64,000 nt of DNA, taken from positions 1 through 64,000 of the forward strand of contig CAZOHG010000008.1 in NCBI GenBank assembly GCA_964579725.1, given 5' to 3'. The DNA comes from CAZOHG01 sp964579725. Its GTDB lineage: Bacteria > Zhuqueibacterota > JdFR-76 > BMS3Abin05. Numbering within the stretch: position 1 is the first letter of the stretch; each line of letters begins with the position of its first letter. The position numbers were made by a program, and so were the translations under genes. Of this stretch, positions 8,687 through 17,711 are shown piece after piece. Under the pieces are notes generated by a model that had not been told where the DNA came from, did no database searches, and saw nothing but the letters and a program-made list of their open reading frames with translations.

Positions 8687-9823
8687 TTACAAAGAGCTCT
8701 GCCTCTGGCTTTTTCTAAACACCAATTCGTACTGTAAGAGCAATTTGTCCAGCATGTGGTGCCAGTCAAATTCTTCCTGAATCCGTCGGAGTCCCGCACG
8801 TCCGTAGCGCTCTCTCAGTTTTGGATTTTCAATGAACCGCACAGCGACCCGAACCAATTCCCGTGCCTTTTTGGGCGGAACAAGTTCTCCGGTCACCCCT
8901 TCCAACACAATGTCCAAAATGCCGTCGCAATTACTGGAAATCACTGGCAGCCCTACGGCCATGGCTTCCAACACCACCAAACCGTACGCTTCGGCGTAGG
9001 AAGGAAAAACAAAAACGTCCGCCGCTTGAAGAATCCTCTCAACGTCCGGCCGAAATCCTGTAAAAATCAACCGATTTGCCGCGGAAGAGCTTGCTGCCCT
9101 TTCCCGAATGCGTTCGGCTTCTTTTTCCTCCCCGCGTGAGGCCCCTCCGATCAAAAGAAAATACGCCTGCCCGAAACGAGTTGCCAATTCTTCCGCCATT
9201 TGAATAAATTCGAAATACCCTTTCGCCCGCTGCAAACGGCCGGCAATGGCAAATACAACCGCATTTGGGGGGATTCCCAATTCTCGCCGCACCGGCTTTT
9301 TCAACTCGGGGTGGGGACAATAGCGTTGCAGGTCAATGCCCAGGTGAAGCGTTTCCACCCGTTTCGGCGAAACGGGGTGCGTTTCAATGAGATTCTTCCG
9401 AATGACTTCCGAATTGGCAAAAAGACGATTGACGCGGGCGTACAACCATTTGTGTACAAAATCTCGTTTGGGCGATTGGGTACCGATATGCTTCGTCAAA
9501 AACAGACCCGCCCTCGACTGACTCCAACGAAGTGCCGGAACAATGGTCCAAAGGTCTCTGGAAAAATGGGAATGAATGATCTGAATATCTTGCGAACGAA
9601 TAAATTTTGTGAGTTGAACAAGTTGCTTGGGATGAAAATAAGAGGAAGTCGAAAAGGGAAAAACGGAAAGTCCCTGTTTTTTCGCCTCGTTAAAAAGGGG
9701 ACTTCCCGGAAAAGCCGCCACCCATACATGGTGACCGCGTTGTTTCAGTCCCTGTGCCAATTGTGGGACGTGCATTTCCATTCCGCCCCAGGAGCGTGAC
9801 GAGCAGATTTGAAGGATTTTCAA
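8687..9823 (-). CDS. Glycosyltransferase family 4 (GT-B)
   Basis: A 378-residue GT-B enzyme. The N-terminus KILQICSSRSWGGMEMHV is the usual GT4 opening with the glycine-rich loop. The C-terminal domain has AIAGRLQRAKGYFEF and the donor-binding E-x7-E segment in SYAEAYGLVVLEAMAVGLPV. Such enzymes transfer a sugar from a nucleotide-sugar to lipid or glycan acceptors at the inner membrane; the sugar cannot be deduced. The start is TTG 9823, which overlaps the nadD stop (TTGA). The first ATG would remove the conserved N-terminal strand, so TTG is required. It appears to be the last gene of the long minus-strand block. Confidence 0.88.
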   Translation of the reverse strand: MKILQICSSRSWGGMEMHVPQLAQGLKQRGHHVWVAAFPGSPLFNEAKKQGLSVFPFSTSSYFHPKQLVQLTKFIRSQDIQIIHSHFSRDLWTIVPALRWSQSRAGLFLTKHIGTQSPKRDFVHKWLYARVNRLFANSEVIRKNLIETHPVSPKRVETLHLGIDLQRYCPHPELKKPVRRELGIPPNAVVFAIAGRLQRAKGYFEFIQMAEELATRFGQAYFLLIGGASRGEEKEAERIRERAASSSAANRLIFTGFRPDVERILQAADVFVFPSYAEAYGLVVLEAMAVGLPVISSNCDGILDIVLEGVTGELVPPKKARELVRVAVRFIENPKLRERYGRAGLRRIQEEFDWHHMLDKLLLQYELVFRKSQRQSSL

Positions 9824-10425
9824 GAGGAATGCGTCTCTCCCTGACTACCGTAGAGTTGCTTCTCGTAAATAAAGTGTCGCACAGAATCCGGCACAAAATA
9901 GCGAATTGACAATCCGGTTTGAACCCGACGGCGAATGAGACTGGAAGAAATGTCCAAAAGAGGGGCTCGACTAAAAATGACCTGATTCAAAAGATCGGGG
10001 TCCACCCCCGCTGCCGAAAAGCCGGGGCGCTGCAACACAATCAGTTTGCAAAGGGAAAGAATTTCCTCTGGGTGGCGCCATTTGTGGAAATCCACCAAAT
10101 TGTCCATGCCAATGAACCAAAATAGTTCCGCGCTTTGCCCTAATTCTTCCCGAATTTGCCGCAGGGTGTCCCGCGTGTACGAAATCCCACCGCGTCTAAT
10201 TTCAATTTCTGAACAGCGGAAACGGGGATTTCCGCGAATGGCCAGCCTCACCATTTGGCCCCGCAATTCGGCAGTGGCCAGTTCCTGCCCGCGCTTGTGA
10301 GGCGGCGTTGCCGAAGGAATAAACCAAATTTCGTCCAGATTCCATTCTTCCCGGACGAATTCCCCGATAAGCAGGTGGCCGACGTGAATCGGATTAAAAC
10401 TCCCTCCGTAAAGTCCCAATCGCAT
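9820..10425 (-). CDS. nadD: Nicotinate-nucleotide adenylyltransferase
   Basis: A 201-residue nucleotidyltransferase that would make nicotinate adenine dinucleotide from NaMN and ATP in NAD synthesis. The N-terminus has GGSFNPIHVGHL, with the HxGH nucleotide-binding motif, then SATPPHK. Near the C-terminus SSSLIRRRV corresponds to the family's ISSTxIR motif. Its length is normal for NadD. The gene starts at ATG 10425, 9 bases after bamD, and its stop overlaps the glycosyltransferase start. NadC, which supplies its substrate, is also in the window at 43455. Confidence 0.95.
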   Translation of the reverse strand: MRLGLYGGSFNPIHVGHLLIGEFVREEWNLDEIWFIPSATPPHKRGQELATAELRGQMVRLAIRGNPRFRCSEIEIRRGGISYTRDTLRQIREELGQSAELFWFIGMDNLVDFHKWRHPEEILSLCKLIVLQRPGFSAAGVDPDLLNQVIFSRAPLLDISSSLIRRRVQTGLSIRYFVPDSVRHFIYEKQLYGSQGETHSS

Positions 10426-10434
10426 AAAATGGCT

Positions 10435-11247
10435 CTATTTTTTGGCGCTCTGGGTCGTTTTCTTCGCCTGTTGACCTTCCAATTTTGCAATTTGTCGAAG
10501 TCGTCGTTCAGCACGTTTGGCATATTCCCCTTTGGGAAATTTATTCAAATAGCCCTGAAACGTGGCCCTGGCGTCCTCCCATTTCCCCTGGTGAAATTGA
10601 GATTCGCCTATCCAGAACAGCGCCTTCGACCCAAAGCTGGTGTCGTAATATTTTTCTTCCACCGATCGGTAATAGATTTCCGCTGCTCGCCATTCACTCA
10701 TCTTTCGATAGAGTTCAGCCGCTTTGTAATCCTTTTTGGCCAATTTTTCCCGGCATTTTTTGAGTTTTTCCTGCACATCCTTTTTCAAGGGGCTGTTCGG
10801 GTAGTCTTCCAGAAATCGTTGAAATTCATCGATGGCTTTCAGAGTGTATTTTTGATCCAAACCGTAGTTGGGTGACAACTCGTAGTAGCACAAGCCGATT
10901 TTGTAACGGGCTTTGTCGGCGTATTTGCTGTCGGGGTAATTTCGAATCAATTTTTCGTATTCGGCCGCTGCCAAAATGTACTCCTTCAATTTGAAGTGGC
11001 TTTCGGCCAGGTAATATTGCGCTTCATCCACCACACTGCTTCCGGGGTAATTGAGCACAATAATGGTCAATTCGGTTTTGGCGTCCAAATAATGACCTTT
11101 GTTAAACAGCTCAATGGCGTGCTTAAGGCGCGCTTCCGGCGTCATTAGCACTTTGTGCTTGGTTGTGGCACAGGACGCCACAAAAAGAACAGCGAACAAC
11201 AAAAATCCAATCCACATGATTTTTTTATGGTTAAACCCTTTTTGCAT
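10435..11247 (-). CDS. bamD: Outer-membrane assembly lipoprotein BamD
   Basis: A 270-residue lipoprotein. The signal peptide ends in the lipobox LFVASC (Cys26), and the rest is a set of TPR helices in the BamD order: AIELFNKGHYLDAKTELTI, AQYYLAESHFKLKEY, AAEYEKLIRNYPDS, ARYKIGLCYYELSP, AIDEFQRFLEDYPNS. BamD is part of the machine that folds beta-barrel proteins into the outer membrane. A lysine-rich C-terminal tail follows the TPR part. ATG 11247 has GGAAGG before it. The presence of this gene is direct evidence for an outer membrane. Confidence 0.92.
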   Translation of the reverse strand: MQKGFNHKKIMWIGFLLFAVLFVASCATTKHKVLMTPEARLKHAIELFNKGHYLDAKTELTIIVLNYPGSSVVDEAQYYLAESHFKLKEYILAAAEYEKLIRNYPDSKYADKARYKIGLCYYELSPNYGLDQKYTLKAIDEFQRFLEDYPNSPLKKDVQEKLKKCREKLAKKDYKAAELYRKMSEWRAAEIYYRSVEEKYYDTSFGSKALFWIGESQFHQGKWEDARATFQGYLNKFPKGEYAKRAERRLRQIAKLEGQQAKKTTQSAKK

Positions 11248-11294
11248 GCAATATCCTTCCTTTCTTATTCAAAAATATTTTATTTGTCCCACGG

Positions 11295-11987
11295 TCAGGC
11301 GGTTCGAACCGAATAAAAAAGTCCCACCACTGTCACCGAAATCCCGATCAAAAGCGCCACCCGGACCGCATTCCAAAGGTGATTTTGGTTTCCCACAAGA
11401 TTCCCCCGTAAAAAACCGGGCGCACTGCCCCGCACGGCAACCACCTCTTTAGCAAAAAGCGTGTCTTGAGCTGTGTTTTTAACACTTCCAGCCCAGAGAA
11501 GTTGCTTCGACTTCAAATTTACCACTTCAAAGCGATTTTTTAGGAGCGCTTTTCGTACCCACTTTTTCTTTCCAAACCAGTGGGATCGCACAGGCTGGAA
11601 ATTTAGATGAAAGCTCTCCACCCAAATGTGAACCAGCACCCCGTTTGACACGGGCGGAACCACCGCCGAAAAAACGGGAACTTTTTGCTCCGAAAAAGCG
11701 ATTTCACGAAAAAGAGCCGTCACAAATTTTGTAACGGAATCCGTGGAATCTCCAGCCGCAACAATCAGCCTTTTTGCCTCCGAAACGGCCGTCTTTTGTT
11801 CCAACTGCTTCCAATTGGTCCGAGCCAATTCTTTTAAAAACTCGGTGTTTGATGGAACCTGAGCTCTCAAAAATCCGGGCAGCAATAGGATCAAACCGCT
11901 CCACACAAAAGCGAGTCGCCGCAAAATTCGCCCCTTTGAATTCAGCTTTACCAAAAACCTACGGCACTTTTTTTGAAGGCTATTCAC
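11295..11987 (-). CDS. Exported protein of unknown function with C-terminal membrane helix
   Basis: A 230-residue protein with a long basic N-terminus, a hydrophobic signal segment (AFVWSGLILLLPGFLRAQ, about residues 26-43), a mixed alpha/beta domain and a C-terminal hydrophobic stretch (VRVALLIGISVTVVGLF). The start is GTG 11987, with AAGGAG six bases before it. It sits between a barrel protein gene (10 bases upstream) and bamD (47 bases downstream), so an envelope role is likely. The domain with VHIWVESFHLNF recalls lipoproteins that act with outer-membrane proteins, but I cannot name a family. Confidence 0.6.
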   Translation of the reverse strand: MNSLQKKCRRFLVKLNSKGRILRRLAFVWSGLILLLPGFLRAQVPSNTEFLKELARTNWKQLEQKTAVSEAKRLIVAAGDSTDSVTKFVTALFREIAFSEQKVPVFSAVVPPVSNGVLVHIWVESFHLNFQPVRSHWFGKKKWVRKALLKNRFEVVNLKSKQLLWAGSVKNTAQDTLFAKEVVAVRGSAPGFLRGNLVGNQNHLWNAVRVALLIGISVTVVGLFYSVRTA

Positions 11988-11997
11988 GCAAAGCTCC

Positions 11998-13035
11998 TTA
12001 AAAATAAAGCAGCAACGAGACTAAGTGCCACTGATCTCCCCATTTGCTTTTGCTCCGTTCCACGACGTAGGCGTAATTTAACATGAAATCCGGGTTGTCA
12101 AACGCAATGGAATTGGCCCGGAACAGATTGGCGCTGACCAAACCGATTCCCGCTGAGAAATATTTTTGCCGCGTGTCGTTGTTTTGGAAAAAACCCGCAC
12201 GCACGCCCAAGAAACTCCCGAATTTTTGCTCGACACCAAAGTGAACCTCACGAGTAGCGGGCTTGGCCTCCTCGGTCAAGTTTCGCACATCCAAACTGGT
12301 CACATTTCCCTTAAAGGGACGGTAAGAAATGCCGACGTTTACCGTTCCGCCCGGCAGCCGTTCAATGGGAAGGCGAATCCCCCCAATGGTGTCGGGCACA
12401 TCGTAAAACATGACGCCCACATTCAATTTACGAGACGGCTTGAGAAGCACACCGTAGCTGGCGCCTACCGTCCGCTTTGCGGAATCTCCTTCCAAATAGG
12501 TGTACAAGCTAATGGTACCACCGAGGGAAACGCGGTCCGCCAGATTAAGTCGCCCGAAAGCCGTTTCGTAGTGATTGTCAAGCAACCCTTCGGCGGAAAG
12601 TCCTTTGTTTTCAGGCAGATTCTCGTAGCGTCCCAGCGGTTCCTCGTAAAGCAACACGCCACCCTGAAAATAGGGCAGTCCCAACACAAAGCCCTTGAGA
12701 AGGGCGCGCGCCACATTCCACCACTGCTCTTGATTCAAGGAGGCCTTTTCCTTGCTATTCAAATAGGAATACAACGCCACGGACCCCACAGGATTCGCCA
12801 CCAGTGCAAAACGAAAACCGTGATTCAAATGCCAAAAGGCAACGGTTGCCGGATTGTACGTAACGGAGCCGATCCCATCCTCCACACTGCTGTAGGCCCC
12901 GCCCATTGCCATAGGAACCACACGACTAACTTCCAGAGCAGCCACATGTGTTTGCTGAGACCACCCGGGAACCACTTCAAAAATTAAAAAGAGAAGGCTG
13001 AGCCAGCTCGTCCATTTAAGCTGATTTTTGTACAC
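11998..13035 (-). CDS. Outer-membrane beta-barrel protein, PorV/UPF0164-like
   Basis: A 345-residue exported protein. The signal peptide is LSLLFLIFEVVPGWSQ (about residues 12-27). The mature N-terminus has MAMGGAYSSVEDGIGSVTYNPATVAFW, of which MGGAY and YNPA are shared with the PorV/FadL-like barrels of the FCB group. The rest alternates as in beta strands and ends VSLLLYF, with the C-terminal Phe typical of BamA substrates. The start GTG 13035 lies inside the lnt coding sequence (20-base overlap), indicating coupling. A paralogue is at 23550-24578. Confidence 0.75.
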   Translation of the reverse strand: MYKNQLKWTSWLSLLFLIFEVVPGWSQQTHVAALEVSRVVPMAMGGAYSSVEDGIGSVTYNPATVAFWHLNHGFRFALVANPVGSVALYSYLNSKEKASLNQEQWWNVARALLKGFVLGLPYFQGGVLLYEEPLGRYENLPENKGLSAEGLLDNHYETAFGRLNLADRVSLGGTISLYTYLEGDSAKRTVGASYGVLLKPSRKLNVGVMFYDVPDTIGGIRLPIERLPGGTVNVGISYRPFKGNVTSLDVRNLTEEAKPATREVHFGVEQKFGSFLGVRAGFFQNNDTRQKYFSAGIGLVSANLFRANSIAFDNPDFMLNYAYVVERSKSKWGDQWHLVSLLLYF

Positions 13036-14602
13036 GTTCCGTTCGCCTCGTCACCAAAACCCACAAAAATTCCAATGCCGCCAGCCCCGTAATAAAATAC
13101 GCAAAGATATCCCCGTGTTTCGTAAAAAAAGTTCTTCGATAGTGAATAGGAATCGACCCAACCAAAATTTTCCGCTCAAAAATGCCGGTTTCCCCCAAAA
13201 TTCGTCCGTAAGGGTCGATTAGCATTGAAACGCCTGTATTCGCACAACGCACCACGCTCACATGATTTTCAATGGCCCGAAACACGGCAATTTGTGCGTG
13301 GTGAAAAGGCGCTGCCGAACGGCCAAACCAGGCGTCGTTCGTAACAATTGTCAAAAATCGGGCGCCGCGCTTCACCAATTGGCGCACCTGGTCTTGAAAA
13401 ATGGATTCGTAGCAAATAATTCCGGCAAATTTTAAGACCCGCCGGTTTAGTTTCAAACCTTTTTTTTGCAAATAGGTTCCGGGAAGTTCAAACAGCAAAT
13501 ATTCCCTTCCAGGCGTCCAGGCTCCTGCCCCCGTGTTTAAGGCGTCAAACCATTTTTCAAGGATCGGAAAATGCTCGCTGAACGGTACCCGTTCCCCAAA
13601 CGGAACCAGGTGCATTTTGTAATAATACTGAATGCCCTTCACATGAGGAACGAAAAGAAAAATGGCATTAAAGGCATCGTACTCTCCGTTTCCGCGGAAT
13701 TTGTAATCGGGCGTTCCAGTCAAAAGCGCCACGTCCAGCGAATCGGTAAGGCGGCGTACTCGGTTCAAATAATCCGGGCGACTCCTCAAATAGCACGCGG
13801 TAGCGGTTTCCGGCCACACGATCAAATCCAGTGAGGAATCCTGCGCCGCTTTTTGGGTCAATTTTTCGTAAATACTGAAATTACGGGCGAGAAAAGCTTC
13901 GTCCCATTTTTCAAACGGATCAATATTCCCCTGAATGACGCCGACACGCAATTCTTCCTTGAATTCATCTTTTGGCGGGAGGGTCAATTTGCCGTAAAAC
14001 CAGGGTAAAAATATTAGACCCAATAGAAGACTCAGGTACAAAACACTGCGCTTCCAACTTCGCCACTCCCGAAACAGTCGGTACCAAACAACATTCAGAC
14101 AAAGAATCCAGAAACTGACCCCAAAAACGCCTGTTATGTCGGCAAACTGAATCAAGTGAATGTAGTTGGTTTGGGTGTACCCGACGGTAGACCAGGGGAA
14201 CCCCAAAATCCCCAATGATTTCACCCACTCAACGGCCACCCAAAGAAACGGGTAAGCCCAAACCGCTTTCTCCCCCAAACCCTGACGAGACAGGGCTGCC
14301 AAAAAAGCAAAAAGAGCAAAATAAGCAGCCAAAAAGAGAGCCGCTGCAATAGCACCCGGCCCCGTAATGTAGACCAACCAATACAAATTTGCCGCGTGGA
14401 ACACCACCCCCCACAAAAATCCCCATTTCAGGGCGGATTTGGGTGAGAAGTTGTCCAACAGCTTAAAAATCGGAACAAAGGCAAAATAAGCCATGAAACC
14501 CAGGTGGTAGGGGGGAAAAGCAAAGGCGAGCAAAAGGGCGGAGATTAATACAAGGGCATAATTTCGCCATTGAAGTGATTTGTGTTTCTCACTCTCGTTC
14601 AA
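13016..14602 (-). CDS. lnt: Apolipoprotein N-acyltransferase
   Basis: A 528-residue inner-membrane enzyme that adds the third acyl chain to lipoproteins. About six N-terminal membrane segments precede a nitrilase-like domain with the catalytic triad context: Glu in VWPETATACY, Lys in YYYKMHLVPFGERVPF and Cys in AGIICYESIF. A final membrane helix (DIFAYFITGLAALEFLWVLV) follows. The length is right for the family. The start is TTG 14602; the next ATG would cut into the first helix. The lipoproteins encoded nearby (BamD, DacB-like, C11 peptidase) would be its substrates. Confidence 0.94.
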   Translation of the reverse strand: MNESEKHKSLQWRNYALVLISALLLAFAFPPYHLGFMAYFAFVPIFKLLDNFSPKSALKWGFLWGVVFHAANLYWLVYITGPGAIAAALFLAAYFALFAFLAALSRQGLGEKAVWAYPFLWVAVEWVKSLGILGFPWSTVGYTQTNYIHLIQFADITGVFGVSFWILCLNVVWYRLFREWRSWKRSVLYLSLLLGLIFLPWFYGKLTLPPKDEFKEELRVGVIQGNIDPFEKWDEAFLARNFSIYEKLTQKAAQDSSLDLIVWPETATACYLRSRPDYLNRVRRLTDSLDVALLTGTPDYKFRGNGEYDAFNAIFLFVPHVKGIQYYYKMHLVPFGERVPFSEHFPILEKWFDALNTGAGAWTPGREYLLFELPGTYLQKKGLKLNRRVLKFAGIICYESIFQDQVRQLVKRGARFLTIVTNDAWFGRSAAPFHHAQIAVFRAIENHVSVVRCANTGVSMLIDPYGRILGETGIFERKILVGSIPIHYRRTFFTKHGDIFAYFITGLAALEFLWVLVTRRTERVQKSA

Positions 14603-14651
14603 TGAAAATCCCGTCCGTGCTCATTTCAACGTTTCCCACCGGTGGGGTTTC

Positions 14652-15107
14652 CTACGGTTCATTCGATTGAATCCCGCCCTTTTGATGTAAGTGATCCAGG
14701 TAGCCCTGAAGAATAAAAACGGCCGCAATTTGGTCCCGTCTCTCTTTTTTCCGGCCTGATTTCAACCCCATTTCTCGCAATGTGGCCTTAGCCGATTGTG
14801 TCGTGAATCGCTCGTCCCAGAGGCGACAAGGCACTTGAAATCTCTGTTCAAGCGCCTTTTTGAATTTTTTGACCAACAAGGAAATGTCGCTTTCGCTTCC
14901 GTTCAAATTTAAAGGAAGTCCAATGACCACGGTTTCCACGGAAAATTGATTGAAAACGGCACCTATTTTTTGCCAGAGTTCTTCTTCCGTTGTGTAAACA
15001 AGCGTGGGCAACGGCTGAGCCGTCAAACGGAACGGATCGGACACAGCCATTCCGATTCGGCGAAGTCCGTAATCCACACCGAGAATGCGCTTTTCAAAAA
15101 TCTCCAC
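14652..15107 (-). CDS. ruvX: Putative pre-16S rRNA nuclease / Holliday junction resolvase-like RuvX (YqgF)
   Basis: A 151-residue RNase H-fold protein. It has the family's N-terminal ILGVDYGLRRIGMAVSD with the first catalytic Asp, VVIGLPLNLNGSESD with its acidic second region, and WDERFTTQSA followed by a final Asp near RRDQIAAVFILQGYLD. YqgF proteins help mature the 5' end of 16S rRNA. The start is GTG 15107. The gene lies 14 bases after the HU gene and is probably co-transcribed with it and with lnt. Confidence 0.92.
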   Translation of the reverse strand: MEIFEKRILGVDYGLRRIGMAVSDPFRLTAQPLPTLVYTTEEELWQKIGAVFNQFSVETVVIGLPLNLNGSESDISLLVKKFKKALEQRFQVPCRLWDERFTTQSAKATLREMGLKSGRKKERRDQIAAVFILQGYLDHLHQKGGIQSNEP

Positions 15108-15121
15108 ACGTAAACTTCAAT

Positions 15122-15436
15122 TTATTTATCGGATTCCAACGATTGTTTGAGAAAATCCTTCAATAATTTTCCGGCCTTAAAATGGCTTTTGCGTCGTGCC
15201 GGAACATAAATAATCTCACCCGATTTGGGATTGCGCGCCTTGGGTTTTGGCTTGGTTTTTTTCACCTCAAAAACGCCAAAGTCCCGAATTTCAATTCGAA
15301 TTTCAGGGTCGGCTTCCATCATGAATTCGCGCAGTGAATCGAACAGCGCGTTAATCACCTTCTCGGTGTGGTAAACGGTACTGTTCAACTTTGAAGCCGC
15401 ACGTTTCGCCACATCCTTTTTGGTAATTGTTTTCAT
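15122..15436 (-). CDS. HU/IHF-family DNA-binding protein
   Basis: A 104-residue nucleoid protein with the complete HU fold: helical dimerisation part (KKDVAKRAASKLNSTVYHTE), then the beta arm signature GVFEVKKTKPKPKARNPKSG, with the Arg-Asn-Pro tip that intercalates DNA. The C-terminal extension of about 10 residues (LLKDFLKQSLESDK) is slightly longer than in typical HU. It starts at ATG 15436 with GAGGAGGG before it. Whether it acts as HU or IHF cannot be told from the sequence. Confidence 0.93.
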   Translation of the reverse strand: MKTITKKDVAKRAASKLNSTVYHTEKVINALFDSLREFMMEADPEIRIEIRDFGVFEVKKTKPKPKARNPKSGEIIYVPARRKSHFKAGKLLKDFLKQSLESDK

Positions 15437-15467
15437 CCCTCCTCGCTCCTTCTATTTGTTCAGAAGC

Positions 15468-17669
15468 TTACATGGCGACGCTTTCCTCAGCCCCCTCTTC
15501 TCTGTCTCCGTGCAACCCTTCCAAACGTTCCACGCTAATAACGCCGGAGACCTGACTGATTTTATGAATGACCTTTGTGAGCTGCTGCAAATTTCTAACG
15601 TGCACAATGATGTCGCTGTACACCACGCTGTCCCGAGCATTCATCTGGAAACTGACCACATTGGTTTCCGTTGTGGCAATGGCTTCCGAGACATCCCGCA
15701 AAAAACCTTTTCGGTCTTCCCCGACCATGTGCAGTCTGACCATGAATTTCTCATCCTGGCCCACATCCCACTCAACCTCAATGCGGCGGTCCGGTTCTTC
15801 CAAGAGCTTTAAAACATTGGGGCAATCGGCTCGGTGGACAATTATCCCGCGCCCTCGCGTAATAAATCCTACAATTCGGTCGCCCGGCACCGGTTGGCAG
15901 CATTTGGCAAAAGAAATCATGAGATTGTCCAATCCCTGCACCTTAATTCCGGAACTGGAACGGCGAGCTCTGGACAGGAAGCGCTGGAAAAAGGAATCCC
16001 CTTTTTTGACCACCACTTCTTGCGGAATGAGACGGTGAAGAACAGCCTGAATGGAAATGTCGCCACGTCCAAGCGCTGCGTAGAACTGATCCAAATCCGG
16101 AAAATTCATGGCCTGAGCCACATCTAAAACGGTTTCATCCGATATTTTGGCGTCGTATTTTTTTACTTGTTTTTCAAGAAGTTCCTTCCCCAACTTAATG
16201 CTTTCCTCAAAGAGAGATTCCCGCATCCAGCGTTTAATGCGCGTGCGAGCCTTTGAGGTCTTCACAAATTTAATCCAATCGGGATTCGGTTTTTGTTTGG
16301 CCGAAGTAATAATTTCAACCGAATCGCCGCTGTGCAATTCACTGTTGAGCGGCACAATTTTTCCGTTGACCTTGGCACCGATGCAGTGCAACCCCACATC
16401 CGTGTGAACAGCAAAGGCAAAATCGACAGGCGTGGCGCCCCGGGGCAGTTTGAATAAATCCCCTTTGGGACTAAAGGCAAAAATCTCCTCGTGAAAAAGG
16501 GAAATTTTCAGGTCTTCCATAAATTCCTGCGGGTCGTGCTCGTCGCGCTGCCAGTCCAACACCTGGCGTAACCAGAGAATTTGGCGGTCGAAATTGTCCT
16601 CCTTTTGCCGGCCTTCCTTGTACTTCCAATGGGCAGCGATGCCGGCCTCGGCTGTGTGGTGCATTTCTTCCGTTCGAATTTGGATTTCAACCATTTTGCC
16701 TTCCGGCCCAATCACCGTGGTGTGAATCGATTGGTACATATTGGATTTTGGGGTCGCGATGTAATCTTTGAAGCGTTCGTGAATCGGCGTGTAGAGCGTG
16801 TGCACAATGCCCAGAGAAAAATAACATTCTTCTACACGTTTAACGATAATCCGAATGGCGAAAAGGTCGTAAATCTCCTCAAAAGGCTTTTTCCGAACCT
16901 GCATCTTTCGGTAAATGCTGTACAAATGTTTGGGCCGCCCTGTAATGTCTGCTTCGATACCGGCTTTTTTGAGCTCTTTTCGAATCGGCACAACAAACCG
17001 TTGAATGTAAGCCTCACGCTCCGCACGCTTTTCACGTATTTTCTCAGCAATTTCCTCGTAGGCTTTGGGATTCAGAACTTTAAAGGATAAATCCTCCAAT
17101 TCCCATTTCACTTTTGCGATGCCCAACCGGTGAGCCAAAGGGGCGTAGATTTCGCGGGTTTCCAGGGCGATTCGTTCCTGTTTCTTTTTGGGAAGATAGC
17201 TAATGGTGCGCATATTGTGCAGGCGGTCGGCAAATTTAATCATAATGACCCGGATGTCCTGAATCATCGAGAAAATCATTTTTCGGAAATTTTCGGCCTG
17301 CTTTTCCTCCAAGCTGCTGAATTGCAGTTCGCTGATCTTGGTAACGCCGTCGACCAAAAGAGCCACTTCCTTGCCGAATTCGTCCCGAACTTCGTCCAAG
17401 GTTACACCCGTATCTTCCACCACATCGTGCAAAAGCCCCGCAATAACGGTAACGTAGTCCATTTCCATTTCGGTCAGAATTCGGGCTACTTCGAGGCAAT
17501 GAATAAAATACGGTTCACCCGATTTTCTCAACTGGTGTTTGTGAGCTTCAAAGGCAAAATCGAATGCCTTGCGTACCAAATCCTCATCCGTTCGGGTACA
17601 GTACCGACTTAAGTTGTGGCTGATTTCTTGGTAGCTGCCTTCAAAGGCTTCTTTTTTGGCTTCTTTCAT
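15468..17669 (-). CDS. rsh: Bifunctional (p)ppGpp synthetase/hydrolase, RelA/SpoT family
   Basis: A 733-residue stringent-response enzyme with full architecture. The HD hydrolase domain has HCLEVARIL and GLLHDVVEDT (residues about 50-90). The synthetase domain has GRPKHLYSIYRKM, YDLFAIRIIV and TPKSNMYQSIHTTV. Next come a TGS domain (IFAFSPKGDLFKLPRGAT) and a C-terminal ACT domain (FMVRLHMVGEDRKGFLRDVS). Both catalytic domains keep their motifs, so it should make and degrade (p)ppGpp. The start is ATG 17669. It lies 42 bases after dnaB and 31 bases before the HU gene. Confidence 0.95.
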   Translation of the reverse strand: MKEAKKEAFEGSYQEISHNLSRYCTRTDEDLVRKAFDFAFEAHKHQLRKSGEPYFIHCLEVARILTEMEMDYVTVIAGLLHDVVEDTGVTLDEVRDEFGKEVALLVDGVTKISELQFSSLEEKQAENFRKMIFSMIQDIRVIMIKFADRLHNMRTISYLPKKKQERIALETREIYAPLAHRLGIAKVKWELEDLSFKVLNPKAYEEIAEKIREKRAEREAYIQRFVVPIRKELKKAGIEADITGRPKHLYSIYRKMQVRKKPFEEIYDLFAIRIIVKRVEECYFSLGIVHTLYTPIHERFKDYIATPKSNMYQSIHTTVIGPEGKMVEIQIRTEEMHHTAEAGIAAHWKYKEGRQKEDNFDRQILWLRQVLDWQRDEHDPQEFMEDLKISLFHEEIFAFSPKGDLFKLPRGATPVDFAFAVHTDVGLHCIGAKVNGKIVPLNSELHSGDSVEIITSAKQKPNPDWIKFVKTSKARTRIKRWMRESLFEESIKLGKELLEKQVKKYDAKISDETVLDVAQAMNFPDLDQFYAALGRGDISIQAVLHRLIPQEVVVKKGDSFFQRFLSRARRSSSGIKVQGLDNLMISFAKCCQPVPGDRIVGFITRGRGIIVHRADCPNVLKLLEEPDRRIEVEWDVGQDEKFMVRLHMVGEDRKGFLRDVSEAIATTETNVVSFQMNARDSVVYSDIIVHVRNLQQLTKVIHKISQVSGVISVERLEGLHGDREEGAEESVAM

Positions 17670-17711
17670 TCAATAACTCAATTTGGCATTCCGTTACGGC
17701 AGTCGCACCGA

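Noticed and set aside
12166..12987. 273-codon plus-strand open frame
   Set aside because: Antisense shadow of the barrel protein gene, which has a signal peptide and family motifs.
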